Positions 53,664 to 62,733 of a DNA stretch of 64,000 nt are shown here, in pieces (positions within the stretch are counted from its first letter, which is position 1; every line of letters starts with the position of its first letter). A program made the position numbers and the translations under genes. Source of the DNA: Streptomyces sp. V3I8 (GTDB lineage: Bacteria; Actinomycetota; Actinomycetes; Streptomycetales; Streptomycetaceae); assembly GCF_030817535.1 (NCBI RefSeq), contig NZ_JAUSZL010000002.1, forward strand, positions 8,370,001-8,434,000, read 5' to 3'. The notes beneath the pieces were generated by a model that was given only the letters and a program-made list of their open reading frames with translations, had not been told where the DNA came from and made no database searches.

Positions 53664-54131
53664 TCAGATGCCCATGGAGGCCATTTCGATCGCCGACCGG
53701 TAGTTGGCCGACGCGGTCACCACGCAGGCCCGGTACGTGCGGTTGTCCTTCACGGCGAGGAAGTAGTCCTTGAGGTTCTTCCAGTAGCCGAGCAGGTACC
53801 CGACGCCCGGGACGAAGCCCGCCGGGCGGGGCACCAGCGCGAAGGCCTCGGAGCACCGGAGGATCTCCCCGGTGGCCGTGGAGAGCACGTCGGCGACCTC
53901 GGGGTTCATGTTCCAGCCGGCTGCCAGGTCGGCGTTCCAGATGGCGGCGGCCACCTCGCGCAGGTGGGCCTCCTCCTCCGGCGTGTAACTGCTCTGCCCG
54001 GACGCCGGCTCCACCGCCGCGGACACCGGGGCCGCGACCGGCACGGCGGCCGAGGCTGCCGTGCCCGAGACACCGAGGAAGAGTGCCGCCGCCGTGACCG
54101 CCGCCGCGTACGTGACCCGTCTGTCGACCAT
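53664..54131 (-). CDS. Small secreted protein of unknown function
   Basis: 155 residues. Signal peptide VTYAAAVTAAALFLGVSGTA ending ASAA. The mature chain, mostly helical, has two cysteines (EILRCSEAF and RACVVTASANY) that may pair, and a Gly/aromatic stretch GVGYLLGYWKNLKDYF. No family recognised. It lies 146 bases after the STM4011-type gene on the same strand, possibly transcribed by readthrough, but its own start region has a GGGAC ribosome site and the spacing suggests a separate unit. Confidence 0.75.
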   Translation of the reverse strand: MVDRRVTYAAAVTAAALFLGVSGTAASAAVPVAAPVSAAVEPASGQSSYTPEEEAHLREVAAAIWNADLAAGWNMNPEVADVLSTATGEILRCSEAFALVPRPAGFVPGVGYLLGYWKNLKDYFLAVKDNRTYRACVVTASANYRSAIEMASMGI

Positions 54132-54277
54132 GCTGATCCGTCCCCTCTGCTGACCTGCCAGGGGCCCGTGCCCCGGGCAGCCCGACGCTGTCATGTGCCG
54201 CACAAAGGGGTCAACGGCGACATCCTGCCAGCCGCGGCCGACGGGCCCTGCTTGACGACGGCGGGGGCACGTGACCG

Positions 54278-55177
54278 TCAGCCGGGACCGGTTGTGGATA
54301 TGAGGGGCAGCAGGGGCGGGGCCGGGCGGTCGGGGAGGGTGTGCGGTACGCGTTCCAGGACGCCGCCGGCGAACACGTCGTACAACGGCAGGGTCTCCAG
54401 GTGCACGTAGCCGATGTGGCAGTCGCACAGCTCCCGGGGGCAGGCCTTGGGGCCGAGCGCGCCACGGTACGAGCCGTCGTAGAGGTTGCCCAGTTCGGTG
54501 GGGACGAAATGGCAGCGGCGGACCGTGCCCCCGCCGTCGACCGACAGGACCGACTCGCCGGTGCGGCACGGCATGCCCGCCGAGCGGTGCGGATGCCGGC
54601 TGAACGGGAAGAGCGGGTCCACCGCCGTCCACTCGGCTGCCTGTTCGTCCGTGTAGGTGTGTCCCTCGGCGGCGTTCACCCACAGGTAGACATGCCGCGG
54701 CAGCTCCGCGCGCAGCCGCCGCGCGTGCTCCAGATGACCGGGGACGCCGACGATCCCGACGCTGAACCGGACGCCGAGGCCGGACAGGGCGTGCGTCTTG
54801 GCGAGGAACCGTTCGTACGGTGTCTGCCCCGGGTGGTAGGTGCACCACAGGGCGACGGTGTCGAGGTCCGCGTCCCGCAGCCAGTCGGTGCGGCAGCTCA
54901 GATTCGTCTGGACGGCGACCCGCCGTACGTGCGGCCGGTGCGAGAGTTCCACGAGGGCGCGCCGGTACCAGGACCGGACGAGACCTTCGCCCCACGGGGT
55001 GAAGAGCACCGAGAGCCGGTCGTCCTCCTGCTCGTGCGCCCAGGAGGTGAAGCGCTCCAGCGCCGTACGGTCGGCGCGCAGTTGAGCCGTGGTGTCCCGG
55101 CGCTTCGCGAACGGGCAGTAGGGGCAGTCGTAGTCGCAGGAGGCGAGGGGGCCGCGGTACAGCAGTGTCAGGTCCAC
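54278..55177 (-). CDS. STM4011-family radical SAM protein
   Basis: 299 residues from GTG 55177. The [4Fe-4S]-SAM motif is C14-x3-C18-x2-C21 (CDYDCPYC). Further pattern: VLFTPWGEGLVRSWYRRAL, VAVQTNLSCRTDWL, YHPGQTPYERFLAKTHAL, and a cysteine-rich C-terminus (MPCRTGES, VRRCHFVPTELGNLY, CPRELCDCHIGY) that could bind an auxiliary cluster, SPASM-like. Members carry only the locus-derived family name; the reaction is unknown. Last gene of the five-gene operon, six bases after the STM4012-type gene. Confidence 0.9.
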   Translation of the reverse strand: MDLTLLYRGPLASCDYDCPYCPFAKRRDTTAQLRADRTALERFTSWAHEQEDDRLSVLFTPWGEGLVRSWYRRALVELSHRPHVRRVAVQTNLSCRTDWLRDADLDTVALWCTYHPGQTPYERFLAKTHALSGLGVRFSVGIVGVPGHLEHARRLRAELPRHVYLWVNAAEGHTYTDEQAAEWTAVDPLFPFSRHPHRSAGMPCRTGESVLSVDGGGTVRRCHFVPTELGNLYDGSYRGALGPKACPRELCDCHIGYVHLETLPLYDVFAGGVLERVPHTLPDRPAPPLLPLISTTGPG

Positions 55178-55183
55178 CGGTCC

Positions 55184-56554
55184 TCACTTCGTCTCGTAGG
55201 CGGCCATGGCGGCCCGCACGTCCGGCGAGAAGAATTCGGGGCCGATCGCGTCCGAGTGGGCGAGCCCTTCGGCGGAGAGCCGCAGCAGCCCGGGCCGGAC
55301 GGTGTCGTCGAGCCAGCCGCGGGCGGCGAGGACGTCCAGTTCCGCCGGGAAGTCGTCGTACGGGTCCGTACCGAACCGCAGCCGGTAGTCGGCCGCTCGC
55401 ATGCCCTGCGCCTGGAGCAGTGACTGCAGCAGGTGCCGCCTGCGCGCCTCGCCCTCGTCGACCCGCCTGCCGTGCAGGGCCCGGGAGAAGTCCTCGGTGG
55501 CGGTGTAGTCGTCGATGATGCCGCGGATCTCCCGCATCGAGACGGCGTAGTCGAAGGAGTAGTGCAGCCGCGAGGTGTACGAGCGGGCGCCGCAGCCGAG
55601 ACCGATCATGCCGTCGGTCTGGCAGGCGTAGTCGTCGGGTCCCTGTGGCGGCGCGTCCGTCCGCCGGAACATGCGCATCGACACCTGCTCGTAGCCGTGC
55701 GAGAGGAGGTGGTCGCGGCCCTCCCGGTAACGGCGCAGGCGCTCCCCGTCCCACTCCCGGTCGGCCGTGCGCGGGTCGGCGTGGCGGCCGAGGCCGGTGA
55801 GCGGCCGTATGTAGAGGGGGTAGAGGTAGATCTCCTCGGGGCGCCAGGACAGGGCCGCGTCGAGGGAGTACCGCCAACTGGCCGCCGTCTGGCCGTCGAT
55901 GCCGTAGATCAGATCGATGTTCAGGACGGGGACGGCGGCCTCGCGTATACGGGCCAGTGCCGCCTCGACGTCGGCCCTGCGCTGCGGGCGTACGGCGGCG
56001 CGGGACTCCTCCTCGACGAAGCTCTGCACGCCGAGGCTCAGGCGCGTGGCGCCCCGTTCCACCAGCACGGCCAGCCGGTCGGCCGTGGCCGTCGACGGGG
56101 AGGCCTCCACGGACAGGGGGACGGCTCGCAGGTCGACACCCGTCTCCCGCTCGGCGATGTCGCACAGCCGCTCCAGTTCGGCGGCCTCCAGAAAGGTCGG
56201 AGTGCCGCCGCCGAACGCGGCGTTGGCGAAACGCGGTGGCTCCCCGTCGCCCAGGGCCTCGCGCACGGCGGCGGCCTGGCGCCGCACGGCGTCCAGGTAG
56301 CGGCCCGTCAGACCGTCCGGCGCGCCGATACGGGTGAAGAGGTTGCAGAAGCCGCAGCGGATCTCGCAGAACGGGATGTGCAGATACAGCGAGAGCGCCT
56401 GCCGGGACTCACCGGCCCACAGGTCCGCGAGCCGTGGCCGCGGGGTGAGCGGCCGGTAGGCGGTCTTGTGGGGGTATGCGTACGTATAGCTCTGGTAGGG
56501 GCGCGGCAGGGTGACGGCGGTGCCCGTGGAGGCGTCCGCGGCGGTGACGGTCAT
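55184..56554 (-). CDS. STM4012-family radical SAM protein (HemN-like)
   Basis: 456 residues. Radical SAM cluster motif C63-x3-C67-x2-C70 in PFCEIRCGFC, GGGTPTFLEAAELERLCDI, VSVEASP-like LSVEASPSTATADRL, RLSLGVQSFVEEESRAA, NIDLIYGIDGQTAASW, the HemN-type layout, with a HemN_C-like C-terminal third. HemN relatives include coproporphyrinogen dehydrogenases, heme chaperones (HemW) and class C methylases; the substrate here is not known. ATG overlaps the STM4013 stop by four bases. Confidence 0.9.
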   Translation of the reverse strand: MTVTAADASTGTAVTLPRPYQSYTYAYPHKTAYRPLTPRPRLADLWAGESRQALSLYLHIPFCEIRCGFCNLFTRIGAPDGLTGRYLDAVRRQAAAVREALGDGEPPRFANAAFGGGTPTFLEAAELERLCDIAERETGVDLRAVPLSVEASPSTATADRLAVLVERGATRLSLGVQSFVEEESRAAVRPQRRADVEAALARIREAAVPVLNIDLIYGIDGQTAASWRYSLDAALSWRPEEIYLYPLYIRPLTGLGRHADPRTADREWDGERLRRYREGRDHLLSHGYEQVSMRMFRRTDAPPQGPDDYACQTDGMIGLGCGARSYTSRLHYSFDYAVSMREIRGIIDDYTATEDFSRALHGRRVDEGEARRRHLLQSLLQAQGMRAADYRLRFGTDPYDDFPAELDVLAARGWLDDTVRPGLLRLSAEGLAHSDAIGPEFFSPDVRAAMAAYETK

Positions 56555-57450
56555 GTGGGCGGCTCCAGGAAGAAGTGGCCGTAGGGCACGGTCCACACGG
56601 ATGCGTGGCCGAGGCGGTGGCCGGTGTGGCCGCCGTCCCCGTAGGCGGTGCCGTGGTCGGAGCAGACGATCGCGAAACAGCGGCGGCGCGAACTCATCGC
56701 GCTGAACAGCCGCCCGACGTGCCGGTCGATGTACTCCAGTGCGGCGGCGTGCGTGGCGCGGCTGTCGCCCGCCTCGCGGGTCGCGCCGGGCAGGTGGAAC
56801 CAGTTCGGCTGGTGCAGCGCGGAGGCGTTCAGGAAGAGGAACAGCCGCTGTTCCGCAGGGAGTTCGGCGACCGTCTTCTCGGCCCGCGCCACCTGTGCCT
56901 CGAAGGAGGTCGGGGAGGCGACGGAGAACTCCGGTTCCCAGTGGCTCTCCTGGAAGTAGCCCGGCAGCACACTGCCCAGGGCGCCCTGCTTGTTGAAGAA
57001 GCCGACGCCGCCGATGCACACCGTGCGGTAGCCGCGCGCCGCGAGCGCGGACACGAGGTCGGGTGTCTCGAAGACGAACGTGCCGTCCGCCGTCGTCTCG
57101 CTGCCCGCGAACCGTGCCGCGAACAGGCGCGGATGCGGTCCGGGCCCGGCGGGCGTGGGCAGGAAGCCCGCGAACATCGCCTGGTGGGAGGCGTAGGTGA
57201 AGTTCCCCGGCGCGTGCCGCTCCTCCCAGGTGCCGCCCGGGAGGTGGGCGGTGAGGTGGGGCAGCCGGCCGGCCGCCGCGAGTTCGACCGCCACGTCGTG
57301 GCGCAGGGTGTCCAGGGTGAGGAGCAGCAGATCGTCCCGGCCGACCACCTCGTTCATGTCGGGGGCGGTGTCCGCTCCGGTCACGCCGGTGGTGGCGGAC
57401 GAGGGCGCCGGCGGCGGTACGGGGGCGGGGGCGGGGTCAGGCTGGGGCAT
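56551..57450 (-). CDS. STM4013/SEN3800-family hydrolase (sulfatase-like)
   Basis: 299 residues, alkaline-phosphatase/sulfatase superfamily. Metal and nucleophile motifs: LLLTLDTLRHD, then GNFTYASHQAMFAGFLP, where T is in the nucleophile place, and IVCSDHGTAYGDGGHTGH. The first 30 residues are a Pro/Ala linker; no signal peptide, so it acts in the cytosol, unlike typical sulfatases. Likely moves or cleaves a phosphate, phosphonate or sulfate ester. Overlaps the STM4014 gene by 14 bases and the STM4012 gene by four. Confidence 0.88.
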   Translation of the reverse strand: MPQPDPAPAPVPPPAPSSATTGVTGADTAPDMNEVVGRDDLLLLTLDTLRHDVAVELAAAGRLPHLTAHLPGGTWEERHAPGNFTYASHQAMFAGFLPTPAGPGPHPRLFAARFAGSETTADGTFVFETPDLVSALAARGYRTVCIGGVGFFNKQGALGSVLPGYFQESHWEPEFSVASPTSFEAQVARAEKTVAELPAEQRLFLFLNASALHQPNWFHLPGATREAGDSRATHAAALEYIDRHVGRLFSAMSSRRRCFAIVCSDHGTAYGDGGHTGHRLGHASVWTVPYGHFFLEPPT

Positions 57451-58636
57451 GGGCTGTCCTCGGCAGGTCGTGCGGTGACGCGGGCGGGGCGGACCCGTCG
57501 GGTCGGCCGACCGGTGCCGGCCGGTCCGGGCGGTGGTCGTGGTGGCGGAAGGACGCGGCCGCGGCGATCTGCGCCGCGTAGGTGTCCAGCCCTTCCGCCC
57601 CGCTCCCCGGCAGACCGGTCAGCCCGGGGAGCAGGTCGCCGAACGCGTTGACCTCGCCGACGGCGAAACGGCGCCAGCCGATGGCGGGCAGCAGATCCAC
57701 GCCGACGCACAGCGTGCCGGGGAAACAGGCCGCGGCCCGCTCGGCCGCGCCGAGGGCCGCGGCCCACCGGTCGCCCGCCAGCGCCCGCGCGGCCGCCAGA
57801 TCGCCGCGGCTCCCGCCGAGATGGAGGTTGGTCAGGGGCGAGCGGCTGGTGCGGACCACGGCATGCGTGGCCCGGCCGGCCACGACCACGACGCGCAGGT
57901 CCGCGGACCGGCCGCCGAGCGAGGCCTTCGGCAGCCACCGTTCGACGTGCAGCCCGTCGGGAGCCAGCGCGTCGACGATCGCGGCGATCTCCCGCTCGTC
58001 CGTGTAGCGGCGCACCCGCAGCGAGTTGTGCAGGCGGCCGTCCCCGGCGCGCTCCACCGACGTCGTCGCGCGGACGCGGCCCGGCCCGGCGGTCTCGACG
58101 GCCAGGACACCGGAGGCGGACGAACCGTGCGCCAGTTTGACGAAGACGCGCCGCATGCCCGCCGCCTCCATGACGTCCCGCACGTCCGCCCAGCCCCGGA
58201 CCGGCGTGCGGCCGCCGGACGTGGGGGAGGGCGGCACCGGCACGTCCGCGCGCGCGAGCCGGTCGTGGCACAGCCGCTTGTCGAACAGCACGGCCAGGTC
58301 GGACGGGTCGTCGAGGCGCAGACCGCCCCGCAGCGAGCCCACACACTCCAGGAACCGCGCGTACCAGCGCCCGGAGCCCTCCACCCGCGTCGGCCCGTCC
58401 ACACCGCGCAGCAGGCCGTCCACCCCGGCATGCTCGCCGGGGGAGTCGAGGCGGACGATCTCGTCGTCGGCGAAGTCGTGTCCGCCGTCGCGCAGCACGT
58501 CGAGCCACTCGACGACCCGCGGCGTGCCCTGCCCGGCGGCTTCGGTGGCCGCCGCGAACAGACCCACCCTGCGATTGTCCCCGTTGGCGACGACGACCCA
58601 CTTCGGCGGTGGGCCCGGCTCTTCCCCACGGCGCAT
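57437..58636 (-). CDS. STM4014-family ATP-grasp protein
   Basis: 399 residues from ATG 58636. ATP-grasp signs: RRVFVKLAHGSSASGVLAVE (adenine/phosphate lysine and glycine loop), DLRVVVVAGRATHAVVRTSR, SPLTNLHLGGSRGDLAAAR and the metal site TLCVGVDLLPAIG followed by AVGEVNAFGDLLPGL. Such enzymes ligate a carboxylate to an amine or thiol through an acyl phosphate, as in RiPP ligases and glutamate ligases. Substrate unknown. Pro-rich C-terminal 35 residues overlap the next gene. Confidence 0.88.
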   Translation of the reverse strand: MRRGEEPGPPPKWVVVANGDNRRVGLFAAATEAAGQGTPRVVEWLDVLRDGGHDFADDEIVRLDSPGEHAGVDGLLRGVDGPTRVEGSGRWYARFLECVGSLRGGLRLDDPSDLAVLFDKRLCHDRLARADVPVPPSPTSGGRTPVRGWADVRDVMEAAGMRRVFVKLAHGSSASGVLAVETAGPGRVRATTSVERAGDGRLHNSLRVRRYTDEREIAAIVDALAPDGLHVERWLPKASLGGRSADLRVVVVAGRATHAVVRTSRSPLTNLHLGGSRGDLAAARALAGDRWAAALGAAERAAACFPGTLCVGVDLLPAIGWRRFAVGEVNAFGDLLPGLTGLPGSGAEGLDTYAAQIAAAASFRHHDHRPDRPAPVGRPDGSAPPASPHDLPRTAHAPA

Positions 58637-58670
58637 GCCGTTCCCCTCCCTCGTCCGGTCCCGCGGCGTA

Positions 58671-59639
58671 CTACTCGCCCACCGCGACGAAACGCCAGAC
58701 CTCACCGTCGTCGTCCTCGTCGTCCTCGGCATCGTCCCGGTCGGTGTCGACCTCCACACCGGCGGGCTCCAGGGTCTCCAGCAGCCGGGTCCGCAGCGCT
58801 TCGCCGATGTAGTTGTGGTGCAGGTCGAGCTTCTCGAGGTGGGTGAGCGGCTGCCCCGTCAGCAGCGCCGTGGCGCCGTCGTCGGTGAGCACGCCCATGG
58901 AGACGTCGAGCTCCTTCAGACGGGCCACCACGGGGGCGGACGCGAGGGCCGCGCAGATGGCGTCCTGGATCTCGCTGTTGCGCAGGGCGAGCCGCTCCAG
59001 GGCGGGCAGCCTGGTGCCGGCGAAGAAGGGTTCGAGGTCGGCGACGTCGCTGTCACCGCCGTACTCGGACGTGCCCAGCCACAGGTCGAGGTCGACGAGG
59101 GCGGGCAGGTCGCTCGCGGCGATGGCGCGGACCACCGCCACGGGCAGGCCGCCGCTCTCCACGGTCAGCCTGCGCAGCCGCTCGTGGCGGAAGGCGGGGA
59201 TCACCAGTCCGTTGCCGCCCCGGACGCCGAACTCCTCCAGATCGGGGAAGGCTTCGAGGAGCGGGCCCATGTCGCCCTGCGTGATCCAGGAGATCTCGGC
59301 CTCCTCCATCACGATGTCGCCGACGAACAGCCCGCGCAGGGCGGGCAGCCGGTCGCGGGCCGCCACCAGCGCCCCGATCACCTCGTCCGGTGCGCTCTCG
59401 TACACATCGCTCCACGCGCCCACGACCAGCGCCCGCACCCGCGTGGTGTCGACGGCCGCCAGGAAACGGGCGAAGGCCTCTTCCCACTGCTCATCGGACT
59501 CGTAGGAGTCCACCGCGACGTGCCAGGCCACGGAGTCCGGCGACGGGAGCGAGGACGCGTCGGACACCGTCTCGTCGACGCGCGGGAAGTCGAAGGCCGG
59601 CAGGCCGTGGAACTCCTTGAGGTGGCTACCGATGGTCAT
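58671..59639 (-). CDS. STM4015-family leucine-rich-repeat protein
   Basis: 322 residues from ATG 59639; first gene of the operon. N-terminal part GLPAFDFPRVDETVSDAS and RVRALVVGAWSDVYE; central and C-terminal LRRs (LRRLTVESGGLPVAVV; LPALERLALRNSEIQ; LKELDVSMGVLTDDGA; LEKLDLHHNYIGEAL), ending in a very acidic tail (DRDDAEDDEDDDGEVW). LRR surfaces bind other proteins or peptides, so it may be the scaffold or substrate-presenting part of the system. Confidence 0.88.
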   Translation of the reverse strand: MTIGSHLKEFHGLPAFDFPRVDETVSDASSLPSPDSVAWHVAVDSYESDEQWEEAFARFLAAVDTTRVRALVVGAWSDVYESAPDEVIGALVAARDRLPALRGLFVGDIVMEEAEISWITQGDMGPLLEAFPDLEEFGVRGGNGLVIPAFRHERLRRLTVESGGLPVAVVRAIAASDLPALVDLDLWLGTSEYGGDSDVADLEPFFAGTRLPALERLALRNSEIQDAICAALASAPVVARLKELDVSMGVLTDDGATALLTGQPLTHLEKLDLHHNYIGEALRTRLLETLEPAGVEVDTDRDDAEDDEDDDGEVWRFVAVGE

Positions 59640-59941
59640 GCGCGCCCGCTCCCTGATGCTGAGGTCGATGGATCGGCAGTCGTACGCCCCGCTCCCGGCG
59701 CGCGCCGACCGCATCCAGGTAACGGAGTTCTACCAAGTCCCACTGACAACACCACGGGCCGGGTCCCGCGTTGCCGTCCGGCCGCGGTCGCACCCACGGC
59801 CGGAGCGGGCGCCCCTCACCCGCCGCAGGGCAGGCGACCTGCGCTCCGAAGGCCATGCGACCTTCGGTCGGGGCTGATTGTCAGTGCCCGCCCCTACGGT
59901 CTCTCCCACGGCACACGGTGTGCCGCAACGGGAGGAGACCC
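59640..59941. promoter_or_regulatory. Divergent control region of the STM4015 operon and 108-aa gene
   Basis: 302 bases with no gene. It contains GCAGG-CGA-CCTGC (59830-59842) and CCGAAGG (59846-59852) with CCTTCGG (59861-59867), back-to-back inverted repeats about 75-110 bases before the plus-strand ATG at 59942; they may be operators or a short leader hairpin. TTGACA is not evident. Confidence 0.5.
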
Positions 59942-60268
59942 ATGTACCGGCAGGGAGACGTCCTGATCGTGGGACTGGCCGAGAGCGCGGTGCCGGAGCA
60001 CGCGGCGGGTGCGGCGTCCGAACCGCGCGACGGCCGCGGCAGGCTCGTCCTGGCACTCGGCGAAGTCACCGGGCACGCCCACGCGGTGGTCGGTCCGGGA
60101 AGGCTGATCCGCGAGGCCGGCCTGTTCGGCCCGATGCTGCTGCACGTGCCCGACGGGGCCCGTGTCGTCCACGAGGAGCACGCGGCGATCTCGCTCCCGA
60201 AGGGCTGGTACCGGGTGATCCGCCAACGGGAGTACGTGCCGGGGTCGGTGCGCATCGTCGCCGACTGA
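59942..60268 (+). CDS. 108-residue protein paired with the DUF6745 gene
   Basis: GGAGGAGA lies six bases before ATG 59942. Beginning MYRQGDVLIVGLAESAV, it has GRLVLALGEVTGHAHAVVG, LLHVPDGARVVHEEHAAISL and ends WYRVIRQREYVPGSVRIVAD, a compact beta-rich protein also seen next to LRR and DUF6745 proteins in other Actinobacteria. The HAHA and HEEH pairs could bind metal. Function unknown. Followed after 111 bases by the DUF6745 gene. Confidence 0.75.
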   Translation: MYRQGDVLIVGLAESAVPEHAAGAASEPRDGRGRLVLALGEVTGHAHAVVGPGRLIREAGLFGPMLLHVPDGARVVHEEHAAISLPKGWYRVIRQREYVPGSVRIVAD

Positions 60269-60379
60269 CGGGGGCGGCCGACGCGGGCGCACAGGCACGG
60301 CACGACCGACGGGCGGAAGAAGCGCTGCCGGGCGGCACGGAGGTGCGGCACGGCACAGTACGGGAGAGGAACGACGTTG

Positions 60380-61429
60380 ATGGACCAGGGCAGTTGGCGG
60401 GCGGCGGCAGCGGCGACGGGACCGGCGGACCGGGCGGCGGCCGAGGAGGGCGTACGGCTGGCCTACCGGCTGGCCGGCCTGGCCGAACCCGACCGCATCC
60501 TGTGGACGCGCTCGCCCCGCGAGGCGGTACGCACGCTCATGGAATCGGCGCGGACGGACACCGCACAGGAGGGCGGGCGGACCGGCGCGGAGCCGGACGT
60601 CTTCGGCGCGAGTGTCCGCGACGCCGTGCTGGGCGCGCCCTGGGCCGCCGAGCGGGCACGGCTGCACGCGCGCCTGGGCCCGCAGGGGTGGGGCGGCCAC
60701 TGGCGTGCCACCGGAGCGGGTCTGTGGGAGTCGACCCGCACCCTGGTCGACCGGGTACGGGCGGGAGTCGTCGACGAACTCGCCACCGGCCGGGAGCAGG
60801 AGACGCAGGTCCGCCTCGTCCTTCTGGACGCGGCACTGGGACAGCACGACGCGGCCTGGCTGTGCGCGTTCGACTCCGGCGACGAGGGCCCTTTGGCAGG
60901 CCTGGCCGCGGTGGCACGCCACGCGGGCTGGTGGTGGCCCTACGAGAAGGTGGCCGTCGTCAGCGAGCGCCCGGTGACCCTGCACCGCGACGAGGCCGGC
61001 CGCCTGGACCGCGGCGACGGCCCGGCACTGGGCTACGCGGACGGGTTCGAGCTGTACGCCTGGCGGGGGATGCCCGTGCCGCGCGACTTCCTCGACGAAC
61101 TGACCCGGCTGACTCCCGAGCGGATCCGCGACGAGGAGAACGCCGAACTGCGCCGCGTGATGCTGGAGCACTACGGCTACGACCGGTACCTGGAGGAGTC
61201 CGGCGCGGTCCCCGTCCACCGCGACGAGGCGGGCGTGCTGTGGCGGGTGCGACTCGTCGGCGACGAGGACGTGGTGATGGTCGAGGTGGTCAACTCCACC
61301 CCGGAACCCGACGGCACGCACCGCACGTACTGGCTGCGGGTCCCGCCGTCGACCCGCACGGCCCAGGAGGGCGTGGCGTGGACGTTCGGCCTGGACGCGG
61401 AGGCGTACGAGCCGCTGCAGCAGACCTAG
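60380..61429 (+). CDS. DUF6745-type protein
   Basis: 349 residues, ATG 60380 (or the adjacent TTG 60377). Helical N-terminal half (AYRLAGLAEPDRILWTRSPR; LLDAALGQHDAAWLCAFD), then GWWWPYEKVAVVSERPVTLH, DGPALGYADGFELYAWRGMP, an ALEHYGYDRYLEES-like motif (MLEHYGYDRYLEESG) and DVVMVEVVNSTPEPDGTHRT at the end. Typically linked to the preceding small gene and LRR proteins. No biochemical role known. Its stop overlaps the convergent EEP-family gene. Confidence 0.78.
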   Translation: MDQGSWRAAAAATGPADRAAAEEGVRLAYRLAGLAEPDRILWTRSPREAVRTLMESARTDTAQEGGRTGAEPDVFGASVRDAVLGAPWAAERARLHARLGPQGWGGHWRATGAGLWESTRTLVDRVRAGVVDELATGREQETQVRLVLLDAALGQHDAAWLCAFDSGDEGPLAGLAAVARHAGWWWPYEKVAVVSERPVTLHRDEAGRLDRGDGPALGYADGFELYAWRGMPVPRDFLDELTRLTPERIRDEENAELRRVMLEHYGYDRYLEESGAVPVHRDEAGVLWRVRLVGDEDVVMVEVVNSTPEPDGTHRTYWLRVPPSTRTAQEGVAWTFGLDAEAYEPLQQT

Positions 61430-62508
61430 CTAGCGCCGGCGGCCCCCGGCGAGTCGTCCGTACGGGGGGCGAGCCGGATGCCGGCGGCCACCGGCAGGTG
61501 GTCGCTGCCGGTGGCGGGCAGGGTCCGCACGTTCACCACGGTCGCCGAGCGGGCCATGACGTGGTCGATCCGGGACAGGGGGAACCGGGCGGGCCAGCTG
61601 AAGGCGAGGGCCCGCCCGGTGGAGTCCATCCGCGAGGTGACCGGGTCAAGACCCCGGTCGTCCACCGTGCCGTTGAGGTCGCCGAGCACGACCACCCGGT
61701 CCAGCTCCTCGCCCGCGACGGCGGCCCCCAGCAGTCCGGCGCTCTCGTCACGCCTGCCGGAACCGAAGCCGCTCCGGCCGAGGCGGACCGAGGGCAGGTG
61801 GGCGACGTAGACCGCGACGGCCCCCGTCGGTGTGCGTGCCGTGGCCCGCACACCGCGGTTCCAGCCCTCCTCGATCCCTTCCGGCCTGATGTCCACCGGC
61901 CGTACGGCCGTCAGGGGGTGCTTCGACCACAGCCCGACCGTCCCCTCGACCGCGCGGTACGGGTAGTCCGCCGCCAGCTCCCTCTCGTAGGCCGGCAACG
62001 CGGAGGGGGTCAGCTCCTCCAGCGCGACGAGGTCGGGCGCGGCCCTGAGCAGGGCACGTGCGGTACCGGCGGGGTCGGGGTTCACGTCGCTGACGTTGTG
62101 CTGGACCGCCGTGAAGTCGTACGCGCCGCGGTCCTCGGTGAAGAGCCGCCCGCCGAACTGCTGCCCCCAGACGGCCGCGGGCAGCAGCAGGACCACCGAC
62201 GCGGTGGCCGAGCGGCGCAGTACGGCCAGGAACAGCAACAGGGGAACGGCCAGACCGACCCAGGGCAGGAACGTCTCCAGCAGACTCCCGCAGCGACCGA
62301 CCGCATTGGGCACCGCGGAATGGAAGGACAGCAGGGCAGCGGTCGACAGACCGAGCGCCGCGAGGACACGCCCACGCGCCCAGGCCGACCGGCCTCGTGC
62401 GTCCGGCCCCCACCGCGGCCGGCGGACCCGCCCGCGCCACGGCCGCAGCCGCGCCGCCCGCGACCCGCTCGCCGCCCCGCCGTCCGCCACCCGCTCCACC
62501 GACCTCAC
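61426..62508 (-). CDS. Membrane-anchored endonuclease/exonuclease/phosphatase-family protein
   Basis: 360 residues from GTG 62508. About three membrane helices in residues 45-115 (LAALGLSTAALLSFHSAVPN; WVGLAVPLLLFLAVLRR; ASVVLLLPAAVWGQQFGG), then an extracytoplasmic EEP domain: FTAVQHNVSDVNPDPAG, LVALEELTPSALPAYE, VYVAHLPSVRLGRSGF, VVLGDLNGTVDDRGLD and TGSDHLPVAAGIRL, the standard metal and catalytic residues. A secreted-side phosphodiesterase or nuclease is likely; substrate unknown. Confidence 0.87.
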   Translation of the reverse strand: MRSVERVADGGAASGSRAARLRPWRGRVRRPRWGPDARGRSAWARGRVLAALGLSTAALLSFHSAVPNAVGRCGSLLETFLPWVGLAVPLLLFLAVLRRSATASVVLLLPAAVWGQQFGGRLFTEDRGAYDFTAVQHNVSDVNPDPAGTARALLRAAPDLVALEELTPSALPAYERELAADYPYRAVEGTVGLWSKHPLTAVRPVDIRPEGIEEGWNRGVRATARTPTGAVAVYVAHLPSVRLGRSGFGSGRRDESAGLLGAAVAGEELDRVVVLGDLNGTVDDRGLDPVTSRMDSTGRALAFSWPARFPLSRIDHVMARSATVVNVRTLPATGSDHLPVAAGIRLAPRTDDSPGAAGAS

Positions 62509-62733
62509 CCGTCCGTTCCGGAAACCGTCTCGGCCTCACCATTACGAGCACGACGTACCGGTGACGACGCGCAGCGCGGTGATCAGGTTCCGGCCGGACG
62601 GGTCGGCCGAGGACGGGCGGACACGCATGCGGAGCTCCTGGCGGACACGGGTGGTCCCGGCCGGGGATCCGTCCGGCCCGGGGATCCGATGATCTCGACG
62701 AGACGCCCCGGTGATGAGTTTTCGCGCCCGAGC

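Noticed and set aside
53664..56165. 833-codon minus-strand open frame across the STM4011/STM4012 genes
   Set aside because: Only its last 155 codons (from ATG 54131) look like protein; the remainder is the wrong frame of two radical SAM genes.
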